Shown: piece after piece, positions 37,645-48,030 of the stretch
Numbering within the stretch: the stretch's first letter is position 1
How the letters are laid out: every line of letters begins with the position of its first letter
Source of the DNA: Rhodosorus marinus
Taxonomy: Eukaryota; Rhodophyta; Stylonematophyceae; Stylonematales; Stylonemataceae
NCBI GenBank assembly: GCA_029953675.1
Contig: JAMWBK010000003.1
Coordinates: 2,480,001-2,544,000 of the forward strand
Direction: 5' to 3'
DNA: 64,000 bases
The notes under the pieces: generated by a model
What the model was told of the DNA's origin: nothing
Database searches by the model: none
The model's input: the letters and a program-made list of their open reading frames with translations, nothing else
Translations under genes and position numbers: made by a program

Positions 37645-38451
37645 ATGGTCGAGGGAAGAAAGGGGACGAAGAGGCGGAAGAAACTACATATGTCGGTCCC
37701 GTTGCATTGCCGGTGCTTAGACCAGCGAAAGGACAGCGGGGCCCTGGTGCTTTGTGAAATCTGTGATCGCTGGTTTCACGAATCGTGCGTAACGGTGAAG
37801 CTCCCGGCGGCAAATGTAGACGACGGCAACGGTGAAGAGGACGAGTCGTTTGTTTGCCGCGATTGCCATAAAGGCACGACCGACGTGCTCGTTCGTCATG
37901 GTGAGCGACTGCGCTCATCACTGAGTCAAAGGGTTTCAGGGGCAAGAGGGACCAGTAATCATTTTTGTTTCTAACTATCTGGATTGACGTTTCTTTTTTA
38001 AACTCCAGATGTTATGAAGATCGTGAGAGAGAAGCTCGAAGAGAGGAACAAGGATAAACAGCGATTGGTCGGATCCGGAAGAGCAAGGGAAGCGAAATCT
38101 GAACCCGAGCGCGGAACAAAACGCGTGCGCTTTGAGATAGATCTGTTGGAAAGGCAGAAAGAAGCGCAACTCTCAAAGGAGAAGTGCCCGTGCAAAGTCC
38201 TAAAGGGCGGTTCTTGGATCAAGTGCGACCTCTGTTCCCAATGGTGGCATATCTCGTGCGATCAGCCTTTCGCTTCGAGCGTAGCTGACGATACCGAATA
38301 CAGCTGTAGGAATTGTCGAGCACCTAAAAACGGTCAAGATGAGAAGCTGTTGGTAGCAGAGAAAGCTCCGTCTCACTCAGGAGGAGATCCCAGCTACCCA
38401 AAGTCAAAAAAACTACTGAATGGCAATGGCCTGGGCCTAGGGTGCAGTTAA
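37645..38451 (+). CDS. Protein with two PHD fingers
   Basis: Predicted 232-aa protein from exons 37645-37900 and 38009-38451, joined across a 108-bp intron (GTGAGC...CTCCAG). PHD fingers are Cys4-His-Cys3 zinc folds that usually read methylated or unmodified histone H3 tails in the nucleus. PHD 1 has Cys22, Cys24, Cys37, Cys40, His45, Cys48, Cys71 and Cys74, with the WFHESC core. PHD 2, in exon 2, has CPC, then CDLC, WWHISC and CRNC. A basic N-terminus (RKGTKRRKK) and a charged linker (REKLEERNKDKQR) surround them. Both fingers use Cys-x-Cys for the first pair and look complete. The C-terminus is uncertain: a donor at 38353 and acceptor at 38477 would replace the last 33 residues with exon 38478-38699. 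Confidence 0.85.
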
Positions 38452-38477
38452 AATAAGGCTGTGTAACAAAGCACCAG

Positions 38478-38699
38478 GTGCGGTTGGAAGTGATCATTCC
38501 GCACGTCGTCAGAACCATGGGCGATATGAGCTTACACGGGAAAACCGGAGCTTGGTTGAAAGGACTCCTAAGAGCCAGAGGCGGCGGTAGACGAACAGCC
38601 AAGAATCCTGTTGTTGAATCTACAACCCCGCAGGCGCTCAGACGAATAGCCCCTACCACTCACTGCGTGGAAGCGACGAGCAGGCTGCTAGAGCGCTGA
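38478..38699 (+). other. Possible alternative last exon of the PHD gene
   Basis: A 73-codon open frame following GCACCAG. It joins in phase to the PHD gene if donor GTAGCA at 38353 is used (125-bp intron), giving a 273-aa protein. The sequence is basic (LLRARGGGRRTAKN) and protein-like but matches no domain I know. Confidence 0.35.
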
Positions 38700-38996
38700 T
38701 GCGACCCGCCCACAAGGAGGCCCTTTTGGTGAAGGCTATACATTGTTTGGAAATGAGCGAAGATACCCGATCTAAAGAGAGACTTACAACCGAAGCTCCG
38801 ACTTCAGCACATCACTCGCTGAGGGGCCCGGTTGTGGACTTCCAGAACGGGGAGCCAGGATAGGACGGGCGGACGGACGGACGGACGTGCATTAGTGAAA
38901 GGTAACCTCAGGGCTGGGTGCAGACACTGCTATTATTCTACCAGCGCACTAGATGCACTGGATTGTCAAAAGCAGCCTCGAGTATTCCCAGGAACC

Positions 38997-39588
38997 ATGG
39001 CTTTCTCTCACAAAAAATGGAGTAGAACATTCGCCAGTGTGGAAGCTCGAAGTTTTGCCCTGCCTGGTGACCTCAAAACTATTCGGTCATGGGAATTTTG
39101 TGCATGGCATCGATTCCTGCTCAAAAGGATCGATTGTAGTGGAATTTTAACAATTAAATGAAATTATTGTATTAATCCTTAACCTTTGCCTGATTAGCCG
39201 GTTGGAAGTGTGCCAATGCTCGCCCTGGAGAAGAGCCGGAAGCAATAGAAAGTAGTGAAATCTTCTTGCCTGTCCCCTCACGGAACCGTAGCGAGTAAGC
39301 TCGTCTTCCTAGTCTCTTCACGGAACCTGTCATTAACGCTTTGGCGTTCGAACCCTGCTTTCTTGGTGGCGCGTGTCATCGGCGTCTTGCTTCCCGATTC
39401 TCAGGGTATTTAGGCTCTGAATAAGCGGAGGTGTCGAGCTATGGCTTTTTCGCAGAGAGCACATTCGCCAGTTTGGAACCCCAAGCTTTTCCCGCGCTGG
39501 TGACCTCAGCATTTGAGGTTTTGGGGTTTCCATCACTTGAGCGATTTGAAATAGGAAATTTGGTCCATGGCCACGATTCTATCGATTC
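38997..39588. repeat. Diverged direct duplication
   Basis: About 38997-39118 and 39440-39588 align in the same orientation with shared blocks atggcttt, acattcgccagt, tggtgacctca and atcgattcctg. Both contain open frames that differ by indels, so this is probably a decayed repeat rather than a gene pair. A (ggac)n run lies just upstream at about 38868-38886. Confidence 0.6.
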
Positions 39589-40403
39589 CTGTGACTCTTC
39601 TTTCTTTTCCGAAGACACCCGCACAGGGTTGTTAGTTCTAACCACAGCGCTAAACTCAACGAACAGAGGAAACCAGAGTGAGTCTCAGGATTGGTGGATC
39701 TCGGGCAAGGGGTGAAGCTTCTTCTCGCGAAAGAGCTCCCCCGCGTCGGCCGGGTCAGAAAGACGCCATTGGAGGACGTTTTCCCAACGACCGAGTGAAC
39801 TCCCGGGCGGCCTGCTGGCACCTGTCTTTCCATCGACTGCTGCGTAGAATCCAAGTTCTCATTCATGGAAAAAGGTGGACGGTTCCGGGCGTCTCCTACA
39901 GATTTGCGTTTGCCAGGCATCCTTCGCAGGCGGAGCAAGGTTCTCGCTCTGCAGGCTCTTTACGGCTATAGATCAAGGAGTTGTCCACGGCTTAGTGATT
40001 TTCTCAACTTGACGTGCTCCACACGATTCCACAGAATATTAATAAAGAAACCAATCAGTCCTATTTCTCCTGGTATCGGTGCTTCGTGCTCTCCCTGATA
40101 AGAAGGCGGGGTGATATCTTTTTAATGGGCCGTTTTAACATCGGACTGGGTGTGGTGAAGGACGCAGACGAAACCCGGTGACCTTACCCACTAGTTTTTG
40201 CACGGGGAAATTTCAGCAAAAGCGTGGTTTTTTTTGGTCTATTCCTTTTGGCAGGGTATGTGACATATGCCAGAAAGGTTGAGTGCGTCTTTTTCAGAGT
40301 CGGGAACGGGTCGGAGCTTAGTGGAAAGGGTGTTGTCAGGTTGTGTTTAAGCTCTTCTTCAAACTGTGACTAGTGTTGGCGCTGCGAGTTTGGCAGTTAG
40401 GCG

Positions 40404-40859
40404 ATGGAAGGTAAAAAGCAGGACAGCGACCACCAAGGCACGAAACGTGTCGTTCTTCCTAATGTTTACGTGCACGGGATGAAGGTGAAGAACGTTCAGG
40501 AGCCACAGGAGGGTGAGTCCACCAGCAAGGGTTCTGGGTCTGGGGAGCAGGATCAGCAGGAAGCCAAAGGTAGGGAAAATGAGGTACTGAGGGATGCTCA
40601 TTCTTTGGTTGAGGATGTTCTGCACTGTTGGATTTATGCTGTGGGTTTCTCGTACCATACTGCGTTCCCTATCGTATTTCGATATCCCGTCGTGCTAGAT
40701 AGAGCTTCACAACGTCGCGATCTACCGTGCCGTACGACTTGTTTTCCATTGTTGCACGCGGCTGGCTCCACTCGCGATACATACAGTTGCTTGTTTTACT
40801 TTCTTGTTGTTTCTCTTGAACATAGTTGCGCCATGAAAAGACAAGAAACGACTGGTTGA
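40404..40859 (+). CDS. Hypothetical protein, probably an incomplete model
   Basis: A 151-codon frame starting at ATG 40404 just after a CAG. The first 55 residues are hydrophilic and protein-like (MEGKKQDSDHQGTKRVVLP, then a Ser/Gly/Gln-rich run); the rest looks random and Cys-rich. Donor-like GTGAGT near 40513, GTAGGG near 40569 and GTACTG near 40583 suggest that only the first part is coding and that it is spliced onward, but I could not place a partner exon. No domain recognised. Confidence 0.3.
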   Translation: MEGKKQDSDHQGTKRVVLPNVYVHGMKVKNVQEPQEGESTSKGSGSGEQDQQEAKGRENEVLRDAHSLVEDVLHCWIYAVGFSYHTAFPIVFRYPVVLDRASQRRDLPCRTTCFPLLHAAGSTRDTYSCLFYFLVVSLEHSCAMKRQETTG

Positions 40860-43512
40860 CACTCGACTACCCTCGTTCCCTCTTATAATGCTTTAGGAAC
40901 AGGCAAATAGGTGCGCTTCCTTAATTCAGCCACTTGTGGGCTTCAGAAACCCGGAGAAACTACTCGCGGAGGAGTGACCATGTACAGAACTAACAAGATG
41001 AAAACGAGAAGACTTGAAGAAGATATGAGTCGTCGATCGATTCTCCAAGTCTTGCCTAACCACTAAAGTAAACTTTGAACAGATTTTGTTTTTCTACTAC
41101 TTGACAGTCGAAAGTGGGTTCGACCCTAAGCCTGTCAATTATACCCTGTGCCTAGGCATGAGCGTTTTTGAGGCCTCGAAATCAGTGAGCTGCCTGGAAG
41201 CCGACTCCAGTGCAGAAGGAGCTGCATTCATCTGCTGCTCTCCAGAAAAAGAGTGGTTCTGGAAAACGTAACGGGAGATAGTTGTGTGTTGAGAATATGA
41301 TACCATACCAGCAATCGCTCCTGTGCTTTGAGACAACGCGAAACAAACATATAGTACGCTTAAGGTTGATGAGCATATTGTCAAGAACATCCACTAGTAG
41401 GAAATGGTCATCGCTCTCCTTCAGGGGCTCTGAAACTAGCCGGATTCACCGTCAAAACCCGGGCTCTCTCCATTGCGTCGCAATGAGAACTGACAGTCTC
41501 TTCCTTCAAAACTTCGATCTAATTCTGAAACCTATTGGACTAGACCAAAGCTTGCTAATGATCCCTGATGATGGGCAACCATCGCTGCTGTTTGGCATAG
41601 TAGACTGTCCAGGTCGCCAACATACTACTCGAGCAGCTTGAAAGATATGGATTGCTGTACAAACTCGTCACTATTTGAATTAGGATAATTTCGTGTATCC
41701 AGTACATCACACGAATGTAATTCGTCGAGTGAGTACCGCTCGGGTTTGTGACGGCGAGTATTGCTTCGGGGTAAGGGAAGTCATACTTCTTCCCAAACGG
41801 AGTAATAAATCATAATATTTCATATGCTCTTCGGGCGTTCTTGATTTACCGAAAACCCCTGCAAAACCCTGTCCACATTTCCAAGAAGTTCGCGGGAACA
41901 AGAATTCTTTTTTTCATTGATTCCATTTTATGATGAGGTGGGACGCACCGGGCACGGCCCCGCGGATGCGCTAAATTTGTCTCCTCTCCCGAGGGGTCTT
42001 GTGTTACAACAGGATCAGGTCTCCAATATTTCTAGAATTCATAAATAGTAAACATTTACCCCCTTGTCATGTTCGCAGGGAGGGTAAACGCCACTGCCCT
42101 CCCAACCCGCCCCCCAAACGCCTGCCATCATGTATTCTGAAGCAGCCAATCATCACCCACCCGACGGCGGAAACAATCAATGAAACCCCGAGTTTCCCCG
42201 CTACAGACGATGAAATTTCAACTGCAATACCCGAAACCTCCCAAACGAAGCAGAAAAAATTCAATATGTGGATCCATATTTTTATTTTTCGCCATAAAAA
42301 AAAGCCATTCACCCGTCCTCATCCCCCGATCGCGCTGTCGAACCCCTCTAATATAAACGAAACACGAATACAAATCCAATCAACATCTTCCAAGGATCTT
42401 GTCGAAACGACGTCCGCAATCAAAAACGACGAGAAATAGATTGAACAGGATCCTTGTTTTCTTTTCTCAAATGGGCCTGTCCCTCAGCGTGTTCTTGTCT
42501 GCAAAAAAAACAACTTCAAAAATAACAGAAAAACACGCAAACAAAGATGCATCAACAAACGACCATATGAAAAGGAGAAAAAAACCACTATAGTAGTTGA
42601 ATTTCTGTTGTTTTCAATTTTTACTCTCTTGTTTTTTGTTTTTTTTGAAGGTTCACTACACCCCCCTTCCTCGCCCGAGCCTCCACACACACACATACCC
42701 CCTCCGCCCTGTTCCCGCCCCTGGGGGGGTTCTTAAGTGTGTTGAACGTCGTGAGGGGAAAACGCGGAAAATCTTGGTTCATTGGATTATTTGTTTTTTG
42801 TGCTCCCCTTCCTTTTTTTTTTGGATAAGGAATGGGACACACTGAATGCTGGTATATTTTATATTGAAAAATTTGTAAAGTGTGATGTATTGGTATTGAG
42901 CCGGAAAGGGAGGGGGGGTGGGAAAGGAAGGGGAATCGGTTTGGTCTTTTTGAAAGGGTCCTGCTTAGGGTGAAGCCATTTGGTATAGACAAACCAGAGG
43001 TACTGGGGGATTGTTGGGTGCTGGCGTTATATGTCTGAGGGAGAGCTTGGGGGAATACGGTGGAGGGAGGGAGGGAGGGAGGGAGGGAGGGAGGGAGGGA
43101 GGGAGGAAAACATCGTTAGATGGGCATGTGGGGGAAAGACGTGAGATTTCTGGCTTTGGAATTGGACGTTTTGGGTGAGTTGTGTTGAAAGAGGGGAGGG
43201 TTGATTTTGCTCTTGATAGTTCAGCTCCTGTGCTGATGCGGATGAGGGCGTGAGTTCGTCCTGCTGCAAAATATTATGGGTTGTTGAGCGCGGCGGGCGG
43301 GAGGGGGCGGCCGCCTTTGGTGTTGAGTTGATTCGAGGTTGATGAGGTTGCATTGACTTGGATGGGTACCGCGGCGAGACTAGCCGTCTATGTCAATTTT
43401 TTGCCGATCTTGAAGAAGAGGGCTTTTACTTTTGAGGTTTGAGGTTGCCTTTCGTCTTGGAATCAAGTCGAGTGCTTGTAAGGATCTAGTTGAAATACGG
43501 GAAGACTTCACG
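40860..43512. other. Intergenic, no supportable gene
   Basis: Short frames without domains, A/T-rich in part, with (ca)n near 42683-42696 and G-rich tracts from 42901 on. It probably includes the cyclin gene promoter. Confidence 0.45.
43062..43105 (+). repeat. (ggga)11 microsatellite
   Basis: Forty-four bases of uninterrupted ggga repeats, about 400 bp upstream of the cyclin gene, G-rich on its sense strand. Four-G-run spacing is compatible with a G-quadruplex. Confidence 0.95.
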
Positions 43513-44550
43513 ATGCTTAAAGAGAATTTGGTAAGCTTGATTGGAAAGCATTAGTGGCCATTGGCCCAACAGGATACTGACGTTTGCTACATGACCGACT
43601 TACGCTGAATGTGGGTATTTCGTTCGTATTTTGCTTGGTTCGAAAGATTCAATCACTTCCCGCTTTGTTTGGGACTCAAAAGGCGAAGTCACTCGTTGAT
43701 TCAGAAGAGGCTCTGATCGCGGTTGTCTCGCACTCGCTGGAGAAAAAGGTTGCTACCAATGATACGGTAAGCAGAATTTTCTGTGGAAATTTGGATGTAA
43801 TTTTCGAAGACATTTAGGCCCACGAGTTTAATATCTATTTCGCCTTTGCTTCCGCAGGCCGATACGACTTCGGCGAGAACAACGATCTTCCACTCCGTGG
43901 CACCTCCTTCAATGTCGATTGCGGACTATGCACGGCGAATTGGTCGACATACTCCATGCTCGAAAGTTTGTTTTCTCGGGGCACTGCTGCTCCTAGAACG
44001 ACTCTGCGCCATTCACCCAAGCATGAAGCTGAACTCTCTCAATGCGCATAGAATGTTCCTGGCTGCGGTGACGGTCTCGGCCAAATTTTTTGACGATGAA
44101 GTTTGCAAGAACTCAGTTCTAGCTTTCATTGGAGGAGTACCTAGATCAGAACTCAACGCGCTGGAGATCACATTCCTCGCGCTTCTTCAACATCGACTTT
44201 TCGTTGTTAACGAAACCCTCGAAGACTTTGAGAGCAGTTTGATTACTGCGGTTATGGCAGGCAGAGACGACAAATCTTTCCAAGTTCAAAGAACTCTCTT
44301 GCGCTGCGGATGCGTGAAGCCGTATTCACTCTATGGCGATCGCCGAGGAAACGAGTTTTGCACGGAGAAGGATTCAGTCTATGTTCCCTCGGCGGGGGAC
44401 AAGAGTAAAACGCAGGCCCTACTTGATCCTATCGGCGAGGATCGCCCAGGGAGGCAACGGTCCACTAAATGTGTGGAGAGGAGAAGTCCCCAAGACAAAT
44501 TTTTGACCCAGAGGAGGGCTTTGGTCTCGCTGCAGTATGATCACAACTGA
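43513..44550 (+). CDS. P/U-type cyclin (PHO80-like)
   Basis: Predicted 276-aa protein from exons 43513-43530, 43647-43766 and 43858-44550. PHO80/cyclin-U proteins bind and activate cyclin-dependent kinases, in yeast for phosphate signalling and in plants in the cell cycle. The cyclin box spans about residues 20-160: SLVDSEEALIAVVSHSLEKK and VATND, then FHSVAPPSMSIADYARRI, GALLLLERL, LNAHRMFLAAVTVSAKFFDD and ELNALEITFLALLQHRL, all close to the family consensus. The second intron (43767-43856/7, GTAAGC...CCGCAG) is secure. The first exon (MLKENL, intron 43531-43646) is a guess from phase and a plain ATG. The C-terminal 100 residues have no domain. Partner CDK and role are unknown. Confidence 0.85.
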
Positions 44551-45715
44551 TAAATCTGCACGGCGACTTAAAGGGGGTAACCCGAAGTGAAGTGTTTTCG
44601 TTGTAGAAGCCGTTCAAAATTGGCCTGGTGAAAGCTCGAGGCAGAAGGGAATGGGCTTGCATACCAAAAGAGACAATATTGTAGTTAATAGTCCTGAAAA
44701 TCAAAAAAAGTCAAGAACAGCAAAAGCTCTTGCTACGTGCGATAACAATGCTCTTCCTCGCGCACTATCGAACGCCGTCTACTGGGGGCCCCGCCTCTGA
44801 TGCCCTCGATACGTTGTGCCGGAGAAGAAACTATTGGCGGGCACTGCCGAGGCAGCGAGCAGTTCGTGCTCCTCCGAATCAACACGCACATAATTTATTC
44901 AGAGCCTCCGTCTCCTTTCATTCCTCTGAAAGGCGCTTTCTCCTAAAAAAAAAGAAAAAGAGAAGAAGAAGAAGAAGAGAACAGGACAGCGCTCCTGATT
45001 ACCAGAGGGTGATTGCTGTACATATCCAGTTCGCGAACAGCAAGAACCCTTGCCAATAAAGAATCACCAAAACCCTTCCGCATTGCCTGAGGGCAATTTA
45101 AATCCTGAATAAAACAAGAGAATATGCTTTTAAAAAAGGAGCATACCCTCCAAAAAAACTATTTTTGTAATATGAGTGACCAATAATACTGAAAATCGGG
45201 TTACGAAAATTCCGTATAAGCAAATCATTGGCCACAATATATAGTTTTCGATTAAGAAATCCGTTCATTTCGACTTTTGTCCGTTGAGAGCAAAAAGGTA
45301 TCTGATTTTCCCGGAAAAAACTCGTTTTGATGAATTTTGGGGAAATCTGCTGATTGTTCGTTATCTACGTGAAAAAGTATCATGCGGGGTAGAGCTGAGA
45401 TTTTCTCTTGGCCCGGCTAATTGTATTGAAATCGATGTAGTTTTTCTCTCAGGTTAAGGAAGTCGTTTTTGGAGCTCAGAGAGAAGTGCATCAGTAGGTT
45501 TGAGGAGGTTAGGGTGGGGGACGGGGGGGGAGGGAAGAGGAGGGTTTGACATAGGTTATGGGTGTGGAGGGAGCCTTTGCAATCGAAATCGAGGACAACT
45601 AGGGCCTTAATTGGCATCAGTTCTACTTTGTGCTGTTTTGTTGGAGAGGCTGAGGAGGTTTTGTTTTGAAGGGTTCTGCTGTTCTGTGTTGGAGTTATTG
45701 GGGAGGGGGGGGGGG
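44551..45715. other. Intergenic, no supportable gene
   Basis: Contains a purine run (aag/aga repeats, about 44949-44985), the 14-bp tttattcagagcct at 44894-44907 that also occurs near 14.5 and 63 kb, and a G-rich tract at 45510-45545 just upstream of the EgtB-like gene on its sense strand. Confidence 0.5.
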
Positions 45716-47500
45716 ATGACCTTGTCCGTGGAAGAGCGGTTCGAAAACTCATGGAGTTTAGCCGACGATATTTTTCATGACAGGCTGAGGAAGGAGGCGG
45801 CTGCGGAGAAGCCGATAACTCTCCGGAATCCTTTCCTTTTTTGTACGTGCTTCCTCCGCGGCACCGTGCCCATCTCTTCACGTTGATTAAATATCCTCGT
45901 GGGAATGATGTTTGTGACATAGATGAGGGGCATCTCCCGAGTTTCGTCTTCACTCGTGCAGTGAAGGCTCTGAACGTTGAGTCGTTCAACCCCGATTACG
46001 ATTACATGTTCCAGAGGGGTATAGATCCGGACGTGGACGATCCTACCAAATGCCATGATCATCCAGAGACTCCAGCGCAGTGGCCAGAGCGAAGTCGAGT
46101 TGTGGAGTACAGAAACAGAGTTAGAGAGGTCCTCAGAGATAGTAAGTCACAGAAAACTTTAAAAGTCAGCTCAGCGTCAGTTGCTGATGATTGGGTCTAA
46201 CATGATAAAACGCAGGCGATCGAATGCACCAGCTGGATAGCATGGGCATGGCCGACATGTCCATTGAACATGATCTAATGCATATTGAGACGTTGCTCTA
46301 CATGGTGTTACAACTCGACAAAAGGTTCAAGCGCTGGTCCAGGGGTGAAGTGGACACTGCAAAATCATTGCTTCGAGGGATCCTGAGAGATGACTTGCCC
46401 GACCATGTTCGGATACCGAAAGGTACTGCCAAGTTAGGAAGAAGTCCGGAAACGAAGAAACAGCAATGGGGATGGGACAACGAATTCGGGGAATTGGAAG
46501 TGCAGGTGAATTCGTTTGAGGTAATGTTACCAATGCTCATTGGCACACTGTGTTTCAAGTCTCAGGCAGCGAAGGCTAACTATAGAGGATCCGGCACCGT
46601 CTCTGTGTCGGATTTTTACAGGCTTCTACCTTGCCAGTTACCGTCGGAGAATACGTTGAGTTCATGCGAGCCGGTGGATACCAGCGAGAGTCGCTTTGGC
46701 AGGAAGCAGATTGGAAATGGCGTATGAGGGAAAGCATTTCACATCCGAAGTGCTTAGTCCCTACGAATGAATCCACAGAAGAATGGGAATACTTAACGAT
46801 TCATTGTACTATGAGCATGGAGGTACGCTAACGTGTCAAAGGCTGGTCCTTCTTCTTGGTGTTCCGACTTGGTCGCTGAAGTGTTAGTTTGCAGGAAGCG
46901 AGGGATCTTCCAATTTTCGTCAGCCTCGGGGAGGCTCGTGCCTATGCAGCCTGGAAAGGAAAGAGGTACTGTAAACAATCGGTCAGGAAACGTGCGAGCG
47001 AATTAGGGAAATTTGTTTCTTAGTAGAATTCAATCACTGAATCGTATTTGCTGAGATCTCGATTGAAACGATGCGCGCTCAGGCTGCCTACTGAAGCTGA
47101 GTGGCACAGGATGGCGTTCGCTCGGCCCGGGGATGCGGAGGAGACCAGCTACCCGTGGGGAAATGAGAAACCAGTCCCGGGCGTTCATGGAAACTTTGGC
47201 TTCAAGTACTGGATTGCAGTTGGCGTAGGTCGCTTTCCAAGCGGAAAAAGCGCATTTGGGATCCTCGACTTGTTTGGAAACGGGTGGGAATTGACCGACA
47301 CTCCGTTTGAGCCGTTCCCTGGGTTTGAAGTGGACCCGGACTACCCGGGTTATTCTTCAGACTTTTTCGAGGGCAAGCACTATGTGCTTAAAGGAGGCTC
47401 GTGGGCTACAGAAACTCAACTGATAAGGAAGACGTTTCGAAATTGGTATCAGCGGAACTATCCGTACGTGTTCTCCAAATTCCGGCTCGTGAGCTCCTAG
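45716..47500 (+). CDS. EgtB-like non-heme iron sulfoxide synthase
   Basis: Predicted 446-aa protein from six exons: 45716-45842, 45923-46141, 46216-46520, 46622-46822, 46895-46965, 47083-47500. All introns are GT-AG, 72-117 bp, and keep frame. The fold is a DinB-like helical domain plus a formylglycine-generating-enzyme-like (FGE-sulfatase) domain, as in EgtB/Egt1/OvoA, which use iron and O2 to join a thiol to a histidine derivative. The iron ligands look intact: His46 in YEGHLPSF and the HxxxHxE motif (His134, His138, Glu140). Other hallmarks are KPITLRNPF, RGIDPDVDDP, WGWDNEFGE, RLPTEAEWHRMA and GGSWATE...FRNWYQ. Fungal Egt1 carries an N-terminal histidine methyltransferase and OvoA a C-terminal one; neither is present, so trimethylhistidine would need a separate enzyme. 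Ergothioneine, ovothiol or selenoneine chemistry are all possible. Confidence 0.9.
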
Positions 47501-48030
47501 CGTCCTTCGACTTTTCGACTCGTGATAGAAAGCAAACAATGCTCAAACGTCCTCGTAAGGATGATCAGGGCCTTGCATGTCCCTGAGCCATATTCAGCCG
47601 CAACCTAAAAAAGGTTGAGTTTCCCACGTAGGTAGCGGAACTTCGTTACAGTTGGCTTTTCTTTAGGGTCAAGCAACGCTTCCGCGCTTGGCTTATCTCA
47701 ACCTAGAACATTAAACCATTGCCCACCCTTCTGCTTCCCGTCGGGGCAGCATACCGTGCGTTCTTTAGAAATTGTGTTTGGACATCAGAGAGAGCCAACC
47801 ATTACTAAATCTCAATGGATGTTGTGCTGAATCGCCGAACGGGCGTCTTCGTCTTCACATCGTGTGTCCGTCAGCGCGTCCGCGTAGAACCTGTCGCACT
47901 GTTGCCGTACAGTATCGCAACACCATGCTCATGTTTCCAAAGGGCAGTCGCAAAACAAACAGGTTACAACAATCCACCGTGGCTTCAAACTCTTCTCGGA
48001 TAACAGCGACCGCATATAGGACGAATGAGT
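47501..48030. other. Convergent intergenic region
   Basis: About 530 bp between the 3' ends of the EgtB-like gene (+) and the kinase gene (-). Only short frames; presumably holds both polyadenylation regions. Confidence 0.5.

Noticed and set aside
41999-42439. 146-codon plus-strand frame, Pro/Thr/Lys-rich
   Set aside because: TTG start and composition that follows the local A/C bias; no homology signal.
45417-45989. 190-codon minus-strand frame at the EgtB-like gene start
   Set aside because: Antisense to the G-rich promoter and first exons of a clearly conserved gene; the composition is Pro/Ser from C/T-rich sequence.
46521-46621. Unspliced reading through the third EgtB-like intron, or an acceptor at TTGCCAG (46637)
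   Set aside because: 46637 breaks the frame; the acceptor TTTTTACAG at 46621 keeps the frame and gives the conserved NSFEASTLPVTVGEY.
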